NCBI RefSeq assembly: GCF_027913035.1
Contig: NZ_CP115775.1
Location: 1,116,001 to 1,180,000 of the forward strand
Origin: Paracoccus albus
GTDB lineage: Bacteria; Pseudomonadota; Alphaproteobacteria; Rhodobacterales; Rhodobacteraceae
Length of the DNA: 64,000 nucleotides
Direction of reading: 5' to 3'
A program made the translations under genes and the position numbers. The notes below the pieces were generated by a model. That model worked only from the letters and a program-made list of their open reading frames with translations. It had not been told where the DNA came from and made no database searches. This document shows positions 1 through 9,370 of the stretch, in pieces (positions within the stretch are counted from its first letter, which is position 1; every line of letters begins with the position of its first letter).

Positions 1-1109
1 AGCAGATAGACCAGCACGGCCAGGGGCAGTACCAGATACCAGCCCTCTCGAATGGCATTCAGCGCTGATGGCAATTCGCTTTTTGCCATGCCGCGCAGAT
101 CGCGACGCCCGGCCTCCAGATGGACCATCCAGAAGGTCGAGGCGAAGTAGAGGATGGCGGGGATGATCGCCGCCCGCACAACCTCGACATAGGCGACACC
201 AAGGGTTTCGGCCATGATGAAGGCGACGGCGCCCATGACCGGCGGCATGATCTGCCCGCCCATCGAGGATGTCGATTCAACCCCGCCCGCAAAGGCAGAG
301 CGGTAGCCGAAGCTTTTCATCAGCGGGATGGTGAACTGGCCGGTGGTCACAACATTGGCCACGCCAGAACCAGAAATCGTGCCCATCAGACCAGAGCTGA
401 CGACGCTGACCTTGGCCGCGCCGCCCATGCGGTGGCCGACCAGGCCAAGCGATACATCGGTGAACAGTTTGATCATCCCTGCGCGTTCAAGGAACGATCC
501 GAACAGGATGAACAGGAAGATATAGGTCGCGCTGACGTAAAGCGGCGTGCCGTAGATACCTTCTGTGCCGAAGGACATCTGCTCGACCACCTGTTCCAGT
601 GCATAGCCGCGCGTTTGCAGCGCGCCGGGGAAATATTCGCCAAACAGGGCGTAGATCAGAAAAATACCGGCCACGACGGGCAGTGCCGGACCCATGACGA
701 CCCACGCAGCGGCAAAAACGGCAACCAGCGTGACGATCCCGACGATTGTGTCGATCCCGTTGATATCGCCCGCCCGCATCATCAGCGGCACATATTCGAC
801 CCATTGATAAGCGGCGATGCCGACACCGACCAGACCCATGACCCATGCAAGGATCTGCACAGGCTGGCTGCGTCCGCGCAGCAGTGTCAGCAGCGGGAAG
901 CCCAGTAGCAGCAGGAAACCAAGGTGGACGGCACGCTGGATCTGGCTGTTAAGATTCAGCAAATGCGCCGCAGTGGCGATCTGATAAAGCGAAAACGCAA
1001 CGGCGATCCAGAAAAGGATGCGGCCCTGAATGTTTTCCGGGAAACTTTCGGCCAGCGGGTCGTGCAGGCCAAGATCGGCCATATCGGCCGCATGGGTATC
1101 GACAGTCAT
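1..1109 (-). CDS. TRAP transporter fused permease (DctQM-like), partial
   Basis: Inner-membrane permease of a TAXI-type TRAP transporter, importing an organic solute with an ion gradient; the substrate cannot be told from sequence. About 369 codons are present and the C-terminal part lies beyond the left edge. The protein is highly hydrophobic, with many predicted membrane helices. It contains the Gly/Ser-rich segment of the large TRAP subunit (GTISGSGVANVVTTGQF, then STSSMGGQIMPPVMG). Small and large subunits appear fused, as is usual for TAXI systems. ATG at 1109 was chosen because the frame is open from there and gives a polar N-terminus before the first helix. It lies downstream of the binding-protein gene in the same orientation. 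Confidence 0.9.
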   Translation of the reverse strand, partial: MTVDTHAADMADLGLHDPLAESFPENIQGRILFWIAVAFSLYQIATAAHLLNLNSQIQRAVHLGFLLLLGFPLLTLLRGRSQPVQILAWVMGLVGVGIAAYQWVEYVPLMMRAGDINGIDTIVGIVTLVAVFAAAWVVMGPALPVVAGIFLIYALFGEYFPGALQTRGYALEQVVEQMSFGTEGIYGTPLYVSATYIFLFILFGSFLERAGMIKLFTDVSLGLVGHRMGGAAKVSVVSSGLMGTISGSGVANVVTTGQFTIPLMKSFGYRSAFAGGVESTSSMGGQIMPPVMGAVAFIMAETLGVAYVEVVRAAIIPAILYFASTFWMVHLEAGRRDLRGMAKSELPSALNAIREGWYLVLPLAVLVYL

Positions 1110-1132
1110 CGTGACGCCTTCAGCGAAGAAAG

Positions 1133-1160
1133 CGGGCCGGCACGCAATAGCGCCGGCCCG
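1133..1160 (-). other. Stem-loop between TAXI binding protein and permease genes
   Basis: A perfect 9-bp inverted repeat (CGGGCCGGC / GCCGGCCCG) with a 10-base loop sits between the stop of the binding-protein gene and the permease start. No T-run follows on the minus strand. Such intercistronic hairpins commonly stabilise the upstream message so that binding protein exceeds permease; that role is inferred here. Confidence 0.55.
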
Positions 1161-1166
1161 GTCTAT

Positions 1167-2123
1167 TTATTCGGCGCTTACGCCGACTTCGTCATAGTAA
1201 CGCTGCGCACCGGGATGGACCGGGATCGGCATACCCTGAAGTGCGTTCTGCACGTCGATGGCATTTGCGGCAGCATGTGCGGCCTTAAGCTCATCAAGGT
1301 TTTCGAAGATCGACTTCGTCATCGCATAGGCCGCGTCATCGCTGACCGCGTCCGAGCTGACAAGGTAGTTGATGACAGCTACCGTCGGCACGCTCTCTGC
1401 CTGACCCTCATAGGTTTCGGCAGGAATTTCACCGGCGACATAGGGCGCACCCAGTTCCTCGGCCACGTCGGCCGGTACCGACACGACTGTGATCGGGATC
1501 GAGGTCGAAAGGTCTTTCAGCGACGCAACGCCAAGACCGGCGGATTGCAGCGTCGCATCCAGCTGGCGGTTCTTCATCAATTCGACCGATTCCGCGAAGG
1601 GCAGGTATTCCACCTTGCCCAGATCGTCATAGCTCATCCCGGCGGCCTCAAGGATTGCACGGGCGTTCAGCTCTGTCCCAGATTTCGGCGCACCGACCGA
1701 CACCGATTTCCCGGCCAGATCGGCCAGCGTGGTGATGCCAGATTCTTCGCTGGCGACGATCTGAATATAGTTCGGATAGACCGCAGCGATACCGCGCAGC
1801 TTGTCCAGGGGCGCGGGGAAACCCGCATCCGCATTTCCTTCGGCGGCCAGTTTCACAGAGTCACCAAGCGAGAAACCGATTTCGCCTTTCGCCTGCTGAA
1901 GCAGGTTGAGGTTTTCAACCGATGCCTTGGTCGATTGAACCTGAACCTTGGCGTCCGGCAGAGCTTCCGAGTAAATTTTCGACAGCGCGACACCCATCGG
2001 ATAATAGACACCCGACGTGCCGCCCGTCAGCACATTGATGAAATCCTGCGCCTGAGCGCCAAGCGGCGCAGCGACAGCTGAAAGACCAAGCAGCGTGGCT
2101 GCGACGCGATTGCGAAGGGTCAT
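1167..2123 (-). CDS. TAXI family TRAP transporter solute-binding protein
   Basis: Periplasmic substrate-binding protein of 318 residues that delivers ligand to the TRAP permease encoded downstream. Residues 1-25 form a signal peptide ending in AQA before QDFINVL. The mature start, with TGGTSGVYYPMG at about 34-45, is the hallmark of TAXI/IMP proteins, and length fits the family. The ATG at 2123 follows a short purine-rich stretch. A stem-loop separates it from the permease gene, consistent with one operon and higher expression of the binding protein. The ligand is unknown; glutamate/glutamine and other dicarboxylate-like ligands are known for the family. Confidence 0.93.
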   Translation of the reverse strand: MTLRNRVAATLLGLSAVAAPLGAQAQDFINVLTGGTSGVYYPMGVALSKIYSEALPDAKVQVQSTKASVENLNLLQQAKGEIGFSLGDSVKLAAEGNADAGFPAPLDKLRGIAAVYPNYIQIVASEESGITTLADLAGKSVSVGAPKSGTELNARAILEAAGMSYDDLGKVEYLPFAESVELMKNRQLDATLQSAGLGVASLKDLSTSIPITVVSVPADVAEELGAPYVAGEIPAETYEGQAESVPTVAVINYLVSSDAVSDDAAYAMTKSIFENLDELKAAHAAANAIDVQNALQGMPIPVHPGAQRYYDEVGVSAE

Positions 2124-2189
2124 TCCTACCTCCCGGTTATGGTTTTGACTGGCGACAGGTTAGGTGCGATTTGGGGCGGCGTCAAAAGC

Positions 2190-2212
2190 AAAAACCCCGC
2201 CTTGCGGCGGGG
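2190..2212 (-). terminator. Rho-independent terminator after grxD
   Basis: Stem CCCCGCC/GGCGGGG with a 4-base loop at 2195-2212; on the minus strand it is followed by a T-run (A-run 2190-2194 on the plus strand). It lies 40 bases beyond the grxD stop. Confidence 0.8.
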
Positions 2213-2251
2213 CTTCGTCACTTGGGAAATCTGCTGAGAGGGAGGCACGGC

Positions 2252-2614
2252 TCAGGCGTTCGCTTCGCGAATCTTATCGGCAGCTTCCTTGTTGTAGGTG
2301 ATCTCTTTCTGGTCAAACAGCTCATCCAGCTCACCCGCCAGCGTCATCTCGGTCACGATATCGCAGCCGCCGATGAATTCACCCTTGACGTAAAGCTGAG
2401 GGATCGTCGGCCAGTTCGAGAAATCCTTGATGCCCTGGCGAACACCTTCGTCAGCCAACACGTTCACATCGCGATAGGCCACGCCCATATAGTTCAGCAC
2501 ACCGGCGACGCGGCTGGAAAACCCGCATTGCGGCATTTCCTTGGTGCCCTTCATGAAAAGCACCACTTCGTTCTCGTCCAGTGCCTGTTGGATTTGCGCA
2601 CGCGCGTCGGTCAT
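2252..2614 (-). CDS. grxD: Monothiol glutaredoxin, Grx4 family
   Basis: Cytosolic CGFS-type glutaredoxin of 120 residues that binds a [2Fe-2S] cluster with glutathione and passes Fe-S clusters to acceptor proteins. The active-site CGFS begins at Cys30, preceded by FMKGTKEMPQ, and the TIPQLYVKGEFIGGCDI segment with the conserved cis-Pro and glutathione-binding Gly-Gly is present. Length is normal. It lies 10 bases downstream of bolA on the same strand. This is a functional pairing, since Grx4 and BolA proteins form heterodimers bridged by a [2Fe-2S] cluster. A terminator follows. Confidence 0.96.
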   Translation of the reverse strand: MTDARAQIQQALDENEVVLFMKGTKEMPQCGFSSRVAGVLNYMGVAYRDVNVLADEGVRQGIKDFSNWPTIPQLYVKGEFIGGCDIVTEMTLAGELDELFDQKEITYNKEAADKIREANA

Positions 2615-2624
2615 CGGTTCTTCC

Positions 2625-2867
2625 TCAATCAGGGGCTTTCGTGGTCAGGGCGAGGGCATGAAGCTGGCCGTTTGGCCCGTCCATCTTGCCGTTCAGCGCC
2701 GCATAAACCGCACGCTGCTGCTCTACCCGGTTCTTTCCACGAAAGGATTCATCAATCACTTCGGCCGCATAGTGATTGCCGTCGCCGGCCAGATCGTTGA
2801 CCGTGATCGTCGCATCCGGAAAAGCTTCGCGGATCAGGGCTTCGATTTCGTGCGCTTCTATCGCCAT
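2625..2867 (-). CDS. bolA: BolA family protein
   Basis: An 80-residue BolA-like protein, a small class II KH-like fold that partners with CGFS glutaredoxins in iron-sulfur and redox homeostasis. Recognisable segments are the N-terminal helix MAIEAHEIEALIREAFPDA, a G-D-G-NHY motif, and the C-terminal LHALALTTKAP ending, which carries the conserved His. The start at 2867 was chosen over an upstream in-frame Met because it matches the family N-terminus. It is the first gene of the bolA-grxD pair. Confidence 0.93.
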   Translation of the reverse strand: MAIEAHEIEALIREAFPDATITVNDLAGDGNHYAAEVIDESFRGKNRVEQQRAVYAALNGKMDGPNGQLHALALTTKAPD

Positions 2868-2939
2868 GCAGTCGTCCTTCGCTTTCGGTAAAGATGTAGG
2901 TGAAGGGCGGGCGCCTCGCAAGGGTGTGCGCCGCGGCGT

Positions 2940-4436
2940 TCAGCTTTCGTGCCGCCATTTCCACCAATGCGTGCGTTGAGGTCGACTTCGGTCGAAGGCC
3001 TTCATTTGTCCGGGCGGAAGGCAGGACATACGGGGCGTCCCGGCATCCGGCATCCGGACATCGTCGCGCGTGATGCCAAGCCGGTTTGCGTGCCATTTTT
3101 TTGCCAGTTCAGCCGCGGCAAACGGTCGTCCGACATATTTTTGCGCCGCGGCCTCTTCGCTGAGTGCCATGTAATGCCGGAGGTTATGCGAGACCGGGGC
3201 GACGCGCAGGGGCCCGGATAGCCGATGACCCGCATCTGCGACATTCGAAAGCCCCAGCCCATGCCGCCACATGCGCATCAAACGGAAGGGAACCGGCTCG
3301 AAAAGGTAATAGCGGCGCATCTGCGCTGCATAGTCCTTTCCGGCGAAGTCCTGATGGTGTTCAGGAAGGAAAACGAATTCGTTAAAGTTTATCGCGTTAT
3401 ATTCTGATTTTTCTGCATTTTGTGCGATTTCAAGGAGCGTTCGTCCTTCGTCACGATGCTCGATAATCTCGTCGGCATCCATATGGATGATCCAACGAGG
3501 TGCGTGCCGCTCGATAAGGCGGTGCTTCTTCTTCAGTTGCGCTTCTACCGAAAAAGCACCGTCATAGGGCAGATGGTGCAGTTCTTCGATGCCATCGCCG
3601 ATGAGCTTCTCGGCCATTTCGACAGAGCCGTCATCGGAGCCATTGTCGATATATACCAAGGGAACAGATTGTTTTTTCATATTTTCTGTGAGGGTCGGCA
3701 GATATTCCTTCGTGTTCCTGCCGCAAACAAATGCCATGACTGGCGCCGCAGCGCGACCGATAATGTCGGGCGCGTGGGTCATTTCGATGCCGGGAGTGTT
3801 AACCCGCAACTGGCGGATATGAGAGATTGCTTCGTCAAAATTTTGAATAATATCTGAAAATTTTTCTGGAGTATCGCTATGCACAGCGGGCACATTTGGA
3901 ATTTTCAGATCAATTAGCTGGCCGGTATCCACGCTCACGCGCCGCGCGGAAAAGCCGGACAGGGCAGCCGACAGCATCGCCTCACCTATCTGAATTTCTT
4001 GAATTAAATTATTTAAACGTCTGAAATTTATATTGATTTTGAAATCTTTAGTTTTTGGAATTGGTAGTACGGTGCTTTCACCACTTTGCTGAGCTTGCTG
4101 CGTCCATGCCTCGTTCCGCAAAGATCGCAGAACTGCACGGACGGGATCAGCCGTCGACATCGTGATGAAATCGGCGTCGGACAATATTTGCAGCGCGAAA
4201 CGCGCGTCATACAATACTGTCGATTGGATAACAGCGATGCGCCGGTCCTTGCCGGTTGGAAGGCTGCCGCGATGAGCAATTTCCGAAATCCGGCCGGCAC
4301 TCAACTCGGGCGAAGGCGCGACGCCCGGCGTGACCGTCATGACCTCGGCACCAGAGAGGTGTAGCAGCTGCATCACCCTCAGCGGCATCACGGACATTGA
4401 CGGAACACAAATGATCGACAGCCAATTTTCAGCCAT
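2940..4436 (-). CDS. Glycosyltransferase family 2-like protein
   Basis: A 498-residue protein. The C-terminal half, from about residue 230, reads as a family 2 glycosyltransferase: VYIDNGSDDGSVEMAEKLI for nucleotide-sugar binding and an IIHMDADEII metal-binding DxD-type motif near residue 320. The N-terminal 220 residues are not recognised. They contain a repeated interest in 'DPVRAVLRSLRNEAW', reminiscent of sulfotransferase-like domains, but this is weak. The central DNA (about 3390-4090) is clearly AT-richer than its neighbours, suggesting acquisition. It stands alone, with no polysaccharide cluster beside it. A role in surface glycan synthesis is likely but the acceptor is unknown. Confidence 0.75.
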   Translation of the reverse strand: MAENWLSIICVPSMSVMPLRVMQLLHLSGAEVMTVTPGVAPSPELSAGRISEIAHRGSLPTGKDRRIAVIQSTVLYDARFALQILSDADFITMSTADPVRAVLRSLRNEAWTQQAQQSGESTVLPIPKTKDFKININFRRLNNLIQEIQIGEAMLSAALSGFSARRVSVDTGQLIDLKIPNVPAVHSDTPEKFSDIIQNFDEAISHIRQLRVNTPGIEMTHAPDIIGRAAAPVMAFVCGRNTKEYLPTLTENMKKQSVPLVYIDNGSDDGSVEMAEKLIGDGIEELHHLPYDGAFSVEAQLKKKHRLIERHAPRWIIHMDADEIIEHRDEGRTLLEIAQNAEKSEYNAINFNEFVFLPEHHQDFAGKDYAAQMRRYYLFEPVPFRLMRMWRHGLGLSNVADAGHRLSGPLRVAPVSHNLRHYMALSEEAAAQKYVGRPFAAAELAKKWHANRLGITRDDVRMPDAGTPRMSCLPPGQMKAFDRSRPQRTHWWKWRHES

Positions 4437-4928
4437 TCCTAAACTCCAGCCTGAATTTTTGTATTTATTATCAATGAGTCACGGAAAGTGAAGTGGAACT
4501 GCACAGCAAGTTCCTTATCTTCGTCTGCCCTGTTGCCGAAGGGGCTGCGTAGATCATATCACCACAGATCCGTGGTTCGGGACCCGTTCGTTCACAGGAC
4601 GTTGCCGAAATGTAAAAATCTTTCGCGACCGCCGGGCCGTCCATCTTTCAGGTTCCTTTTTGAATCATTTTTCCGACTTACGGAAAGAGAGGCTTCGACA
4701 GGTTGCCGGTTGGACTTTTCGCGCATTTGAGCCGGAGCTCGGGATAAGGGCCAAGATCGTTGCGAAGTAGCGTCAGCGCCAACCTGCTAACGAGAGAAAA
4801 AACGGTCTGGTGGGGACTGCGGGCTCGACAAATGTTCAGGCGAAAATATGAACAAGACGACCGGCGAAGAGATAGTGAAACGGTGCCTATACGACAAATA
4901 CGATCAAGAAAATTTCGGGAATGAAAAC
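4437..4928. other. Gene-free AT-richer interval
   Basis: About 490 bases between the glycosyltransferase start and the PAS-protein stop. Short open frames exist, but none has a convincing ribosome site or recognisable product. No RNA gene, repeat or clear terminator was seen. Base composition resembles the adjacent AT-rich glycosyltransferase gene, so it may belong to the same acquired segment. Confidence 0.5.
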
Positions 4929-5669
4929 CTAGTCGCTGGTGCTCTCTATCAAACGAAAGCGGGCCCGCCGATCTTCCGGGGTTGCGTTTCTGTCGAGCGG
5001 TTTCAGCACCGGACGTCGAAGGATAGGTGCCTGCCAGGATGGCGGCGGCTCGGCAACGCCATCGCTGGCGGGTGGGAGCGGGGCGGCCCCCTCGATCACC
5101 GGGAACACCGTCTCTGTCAGGATGTCGAACCGGCGGGGTCCGCGACCAATGGTGCCTTCACTGACCAGACAGCCAAGCGCGCGGGTGACGTCACCGAGAT
5201 CCGAGCGCAACGGAAGAAACAACATCCGGCCGCGCAGTTCGGGTCGGCCATAGGCGGCGCGGGAATGCAGCGCGATATCAGCGATCTGCGGGCCCTTGAA
5301 GACCGTTTCCAGGACATCCGACAACCGCCCGCGGCTGTCCGGATTAAGGAACGAACAGACCGGCATACCGCGCACTTCCATGCCCATCAGGTCGATCAGG
5401 TGCCGGCCAGACAGGCGAAACCGCGCGGCTCCGGGCGCGATGCGCTCAAGGATGAAGGCGAAATCCAGCACTGTGCGGATGCCGCTTGCCTCGACATCGG
5501 TTCGCTCAGGGACCGCGCGGCCACGGCGAAGGCTGTCCCAATAGCTCCTTATGGCAGATACGACGCGATCCGCGCTGACAGGTGCGACAACCGAAAGGTC
5601 GACGATTTTTGCCCCGGCCTGTTCGGCTTGGCGCTTGCCCGGATCGTCTGTGCCGCTGTCGTCACTCAT
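4929..5669 (-). CDS. PAS domain-containing protein (PAS_5-like)
   Basis: A soluble protein of about 246 residues. After a short acidic N-terminus it has [20 protein letters not shown], then [32 protein letters not shown]. That is the signature of the PAS_5 family common in Rhodobacterales and rhizobia, usually lacking an output domain. The C-terminal 60 residues are Pro/Arg-rich and look disordered. ATG 5669 is preferred over an upstream TTG at 5825, whose extra residues look like non-coding sequence. It is divergent from gmk across about 180 bases. The ligand and partner are unknown. Confidence 0.75.
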   Translation of the reverse strand: MSDDSGTDDPGKRQAEQAGAKIVDLSVVAPVSADRVVSAIRSYWDSLRRGRAVPERTDVEASGIRTVLDFAFILERIAPGAARFRLSGRHLIDLMGMEVRGMPVCSFLNPDSRGRLSDVLETVFKGPQIADIALHSRAAYGRPELRGRMLFLPLRSDLGDVTRALGCLVSEGTIGRGPRRFDILTETVFPVIEGAAPLPPASDGVAEPPPSWQAPILRRPVLKPLDRNATPEDRRARFRLIESTSD

Positions 5670-5852
5670 CAATTTCAACCTATTCTGCCAGTCGGCGCCG
5701 CTGAAACCTCCACCAGATTTTCGCAGGCTTTCCGTAATGTTAGCCGATCTGTCGCGCAAAGAGGTCCAAAATCTTTCTGCTTGGTTAAGTGCGAAGGGTT
5801 GATTCTTCTCTTCACCGCCGGGCAAAAGCGCGCAAGGAAATTCGAGGGCTGC

Positions 5853-6485
5853 ATGGACCGGACCGGGCTGTTAATCATTCTGTCGTCACCTTCAGGTGCG
5901 GGCAAGTCGACGCTGGCACGGCGTTTGATCGAATGGGATCCGACTCTGTCGTTTTCGGTCTCCGCAACGACCCGCGCCCCGCGTCCCGGAGAGGTTGACG
6001 GCCAGCATTACCATTTCATCGAGCGGCCCGAATTCGCGAAGATGGTGGCCTCTGGCGATATGCTGGAACATGCAGAAGTCTTCGGCAATCTCTACGGTTC
6101 ACCCCGTGGGCCGGTGGAAACCGCGATGCAGGCAGGCCGTGACACGATCTTCGACGTGGACTGGCAGGGCGGCCAGCAGATCCGGACATCGGCGCTTGGT
6201 CCGCATGTGGTGTCGATCTTCATCCTTCCCCCATCCTTGAACGAACTGGAACGGCGGCTGGTCCAGCGTGGGCAGGATTCGGCAGAGGTGATTGCCGGAC
6301 GGATGGATAAAAGCCGGGACGAGATTTCACATTGGGCCGAATATGATTATGTGCTGGTGAATGACGATCTGGAAGAAAGCTTTGAGCGCCTTGTTTCCAT
6401 CCTGACAGCCGAAAGATTACGGCGTGACAGGCAAAAGGGCCTGGGTGGGTTTGTCAGAACATTGATGGAGGGAGAAGGCGCATGA
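5853..6485 (+). CDS. gmk: Guanylate kinase
   Basis: Cytosolic ATP:GMP phosphotransferase (GMP to GDP), 210 residues, the normal length. The P-loop [10 protein letters not shown] lies at about residues 9-18. The GMP-binding region ([19 protein letters not shown]) and the [11 protein letters not shown] segment follow. The frame stays open for a further 1 kb upstream, but that sequence has no kinase homology, so the ATG at 5853 directly before [11 protein letters not shown] is taken. Its stop overlaps the next gene by four bases (ATGA), indicating translational coupling with the carbonic anhydrase gene. Confidence 0.96.
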   Translation: MDRTGLLIILSSPSGAGKSTLARRLIEWDPTLSFSVSATTRAPRPGEVDGQHYHFIERPEFAKMVASGDMLEHAEVFGNLYGSPRGPVETAMQAGRDTIFDVDWQGGQQIRTSALGPHVVSIFILPPSLNELERRLVQRGQDSAEVIAGRMDKSRDEISHWAEYDYVLVNDDLEESFERLVSILTAERLRRDRQKGLGGFVRTLMEGEGA

Positions 6486-7003
6486 TCTGGGAACTGGACG
6501 GGATCGCCCCTGAAATCGCCGGGGACGCGTGGATCGCGCCGGATGCGCAGATCATTGGTCGCGTCGTGATCGAGCCCGGTGCCAGCGTTTGGTGGGGTGC
6601 CGTGCTGCGCGGCGATTGCGAAGAGATCCGCATCGGTCGGGGATCGAACATACAGGATCTTTGCTGCCTCCATACCGATCCGGGATTCCCTCTGGTTCTC
6701 GGGCAGAACGTCACGGTCGGTCATCGCGCCATTCTGCACGGATGCAAGGTCGATGACGGCGCGCTGATCGGGATGGGCGCGACGGTGCTGAACGGTGCGC
6801 ATATTGGCGCGGGTTCGCTTGTCGGTGCCTCCGCACTGATTTCGGAAGGCAAGGAAATCCCGTCGCGCGTGTTGGTCATGGGGGCTCCGGGCCGCGTCGT
6901 GCGTGACATCGACGATGCCGCTTATGAGGGGCTTCGGAAGAACGCGCAACGCTATGTCGAAAACGGGGCGCGCTTTCGTACCGGCCTGAAACGGATCGAC
7001 TAA
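6482..7003 (+). CDS. Gamma carbonic anhydrase family protein
   Basis: A 173-residue left-handed beta-helix protein built from hexapeptide repeats (for example [21 protein letters not shown], then GRGSNIQD). The gamma-class zinc-ligand pattern is visible: HTDPGF near residue 61, and [11 protein letters not shown] supplying two further His. Reversible CO2 hydration is the likely activity, although many members of this family (CaiE/PaaY/YrdA-like) have unproven activity. It overlaps the gmk stop by four bases and the next gene starts one base after its stop, so the three form a tight cluster. Confidence 0.92.
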   Translation: MIWELDGIAPEIAGDAWIAPDAQIIGRVVIEPGASVWWGAVLRGDCEEIRIGRGSNIQDLCCLHTDPGFPLVLGQNVTVGHRAILHGCKVDDGALIGMGATVLNGAHIGAGSLVGASALISEGKEIPSRVLVMGAPGRVVRDIDDAAYEGLRKNAQRYVENGARFRTGLKRID

Positions 7004-7004
7004 G

Positions 7005-8105
7005 GTGGATCAGGCGATTATCCAGCAGGTGATCGCGGCCCTGCCGGTGCCTGTCGTTGCGCTTGATGCAGAGGCGCGCGTCTTTGCCGCGAATGTGGCT
7101 GCATCGCGTCTGTTGGGTGACAACCTGACCGATCGCCCCTTTGTTACCGTTCTGCGTCATCCGGTCATTGTTCAGGCAGTCGATTCGGTGCTCGATCCCG
7201 CCCATGTCGACCCGCCTGTTCCGGACCCCAATCTGGCGAAGGTGGAATCAGGCGGCTACCGCAATCGCGTTGTCATTTCCGCGCGGGGAAGGGACCTTCC
7301 GGTCGAGGTAACCGTATCTGCCATGCCCACGAAATTCGGCCGTGGCGCACTGGTCGTGATCGAGGACAGTTCAGGGATTGAGGAAGCCGGCCAGTTGCGC
7401 CGCGACTTTGTCGCCAATGTCAGCCATGAGTTGCGCACCCCTCTGACCGCGATGATCGGATTTATCGAAACCCTTCGCGGTCCGGCCCGCGATGATCCGG
7501 GCGCGCGTGACCGTTTCCTTCAGATCATGGAAACAGAGGCCGCGCGCATGAACCGGCTGGTTCTGGATCTGCTTTCGCTCAGCCGTGTCGAATCCGAAGA
7601 ACGCCGCAGGCCCGCAGAAACCGTCGACCTTGCAATGCTGGTCCGTGCCGTTACCGAAACCCTGGCACAGCAGGCCCTTGCCAACAATGTCCGCATTCTG
7701 GTCGAGGGGGCCGACAGTCCCGTCTATGTCGCAGGTGATGCCGATCAGCTGACGCAGGTGTTTCACAATCTTGTGGAAAACGCCGTGAAATATGGTGGCA
7801 CAGGCGGTCTGGTCACGTTGCGGCTGTCTCATATCGCGCATGAGCCAAGCCTGCGCGGCCCGGCCTGTTCGGTCGCTGTCATAGATCAGGGCGAAGGAAT
7901 AGATGAGATGCATCTGCCCCGCCTGACAGAGCGTTTTTATCGCGTCGACAGTCACCGATCGCGCGAGAAGGGCGGGACCGGGCTGGGTCTGGCCATCGTC
8001 AAACATATCACCAGCCGGCATCGCGGAAAGCTGCGCATCGAAAGCGAGCCGGGACAGGGGTCTCGCTTTACTGTGATCCTGCCAGCCGATCCTGAACGGC
8101 GCTGA
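7005..8105 (+). CDS. PhoR-like sensor histidine kinase without membrane segments
   Basis: A 366-residue histidine kinase with a PAS-like sensor (about 10-125), a HisKA domain with phospho-acceptor His near 141 in VSHELRTPLT, and a HATPase domain with NLVENAVKYG, QGEGI and GGTGLGLAIVKH boxes. This is the PhoR arrangement, but no membrane helix is present, so it should be cytosolic. The start is GTG at 7005, one base after the previous stop. No response regulator or pst genes lie nearby in the window, so its partner is elsewhere. Phosphate control is possible but unproven. Confidence 0.88.
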   Translation: MDQAIIQQVIAALPVPVVALDAEARVFAANVAASRLLGDNLTDRPFVTVLRHPVIVQAVDSVLDPAHVDPPVPDPNLAKVESGGYRNRVVISARGRDLPVEVTVSAMPTKFGRGALVVIEDSSGIEEAGQLRRDFVANVSHELRTPLTAMIGFIETLRGPARDDPGARDRFLQIMETEAARMNRLVLDLLSLSRVESEERRRPAETVDLAMLVRAVTETLAQQALANNVRILVEGADSPVYVAGDADQLTQVFHNLVENAVKYGGTGGLVTLRLSHIAHEPSLRGPACSVAVIDQGEGIDEMHLPRLTERFYRVDSHRSREKGGTGLGLAIVKHITSRHRGKLRIESEPGQGSRFTVILPADPERR

Positions 8106-8160
8106 ACTTGCCGCGCGGGCGGCAAAGGACTATCTGTAGCGCAGCAATTCGGGGATCAAG

Positions 8161-9288
8161 ATGACGCATAATCCCATTCGTCCGTGGCGTGATATCGAGC
8201 GTCGCAGATCGCGCAAGATCATGGTCGGCAATGTGCCGGTCGGCGGTGACGCGCCGATCAGTGTGCAGACGATGACGAACACCGACGGCCACGATGTCCG
8301 TGCGACGCTGGATCAGGTGATCCGCGCGGCGGATGCCGGTGCGGATATTGTGCGTATCTCGGCCCCGGATCAGGAAACGACAACGGCGCTGAAGGAAATC
8401 TGCCGTGAAAGCCCGGTCCCGATCGTGGCGGACATCCATTTCCACTACAAACGCGCTATTGAGGCGGCGGAAGCGGGCGCGGCCTGCCTGCGTATCAACC
8501 CCGGCAATATCGGCAGCGCCGACCGCGTGGCCGAGGTGGTGCGTGCCGCCAAGGATCATGGATGCTCCATCCGCATTGGCGTGAATGCCGGTTCGCTGGA
8601 AAAACACCTGCTGGAAAAATATGGAGAGCCATGCCCGGACGCGATGGTTGAAAGCGGCATGGACCATATCAAGATCCTGCAGGATCATGATTTCCACGAA
8701 TTCAAGATCAGCGTAAAGGCATCAGATGTGTTTCTGTCGGCGGCTGCCTATCAGCAATTGGCCGAGGTGACCGACGCGCCGATCCATCTGGGCATTACCG
8801 AGGCCGGGGGCCTGCGCGGCGGCACGGTTAAATCGGCCATCGGGCTGGGTAATCTGCTCTGGGCAGGTATCGGCGACACCATTCGCGTCAGCCTTTCGGC
8901 CGATCCGGTCGAAGAGGTCAAGGTCGGCTTCGAGATACTCAAGTCGCTGGGTTTACGCACCCGCGGCGTTCAGATCATCTCCTGCCCGTCATGTGCGCGG
9001 CAGGGTTTCGACGTCATCAAGACCGTTGAAAAGCTGGAAGAGCGGCTGGAGCATATCAAGACACCCATCAGCCTTTCGATCATCGGTTGCGTCGTGAACG
9101 GTCCGGGAGAGGCGCTGATGACCGATATCGGCTTCACCGGCGGCGGGGCGGGGTCCGGCATGGTCTATATGGCCGGGAAGCAGGACCACAAGATGAGCAA
9201 TGAGCAGATGATCGACCACATCGTCGAACTGGTCGAGGAACGCGCCGACAAGATCGAGGCCGCGAAAGCCGCACAGGCGGCGGAGTAG
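8161..9288 (+). CDS. ispG: 4-hydroxy-3-methylbut-2-en-1-yl diphosphate synthase (flavodoxin)
   Basis: Penultimate enzyme of the MEP isoprenoid pathway, converting MEcPP to HMBPP using a [4Fe-4S] cluster; 375 residues, the usual short bacterial form. The N-terminal TIM barrel begins [19 protein letters not shown]. The three cluster-ligand cysteines are at about 275 and 278 ([11 protein letters not shown]) and 310 ([10 protein letters not shown]). The ATG at 8161 follows GGGGATCAAG. Transcription is probably separate from the kinase gene, with a 55-base gap. A GC-rich repeat hairpin follows the stop. Confidence 0.97.
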   Translation: MTHNPIRPWRDIERRRSRKIMVGNVPVGGDAPISVQTMTNTDGHDVRATLDQVIRAADAGADIVRISAPDQETTTALKEICRESPVPIVADIHFHYKRAIEAAEAGAACLRINPGNIGSADRVAEVVRAAKDHGCSIRIGVNAGSLEKHLLEKYGEPCPDAMVESGMDHIKILQDHDFHEFKISVKASDVFLSAAAYQQLAEVTDAPIHLGITEAGGLRGGTVKSAIGLGNLLWAGIGDTIRVSLSADPVEEVKVGFEILKSLGLRTRGVQIISCPSCARQGFDVIKTVEKLEERLEHIKTPISLSIIGCVVNGPGEALMTDIGFTGGGAGSGMVYMAGKQDHKMSNEQMIDHIVELVEERADKIEAAKAAQAAE

Positions 9289-9302
9289 CTGCGCGGGCAG
9301 GA

Positions 9303-9348
9303 CCGGGGCGCTGCCCCGGACCCCGAGGTATTTATCTCACCAAAGACA
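9303..9348. repeat. Rhodobacterales-type intergenic repeat with GC hairpin
   Basis: A perfect stem CCGGGG/CCCCGG with a 5-base loop (9303-9319) is followed by ACCCCGAGGTATTT and CACCAAAGA. I recognise the pattern of GC hairpin followed by CCCCGAGGTATTT from intergenic regions of many Rhodobacterales genomes; that recognition is from memory. It lies just after the ispG stop and may act as a terminator. Confidence 0.55.
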
Positions 9349-9370
9349 GAGCAGATGTGCTGACAGGCGA

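Noticed and set aside
120..908. 262-residue open frame opposite the TRAP permease
   Set aside because: Arg/His/Asp-rich antisense frame produced by GC bias; the minus-strand TRAP permease reads as a clear membrane protein over the same bases.
4848..5852. In-frame 335-residue extension upstream of guanylate kinase
   Set aside because: No kinase homology, overlaps the opposite-strand PAS gene, and the standard gmk start is the ATG at 5853.
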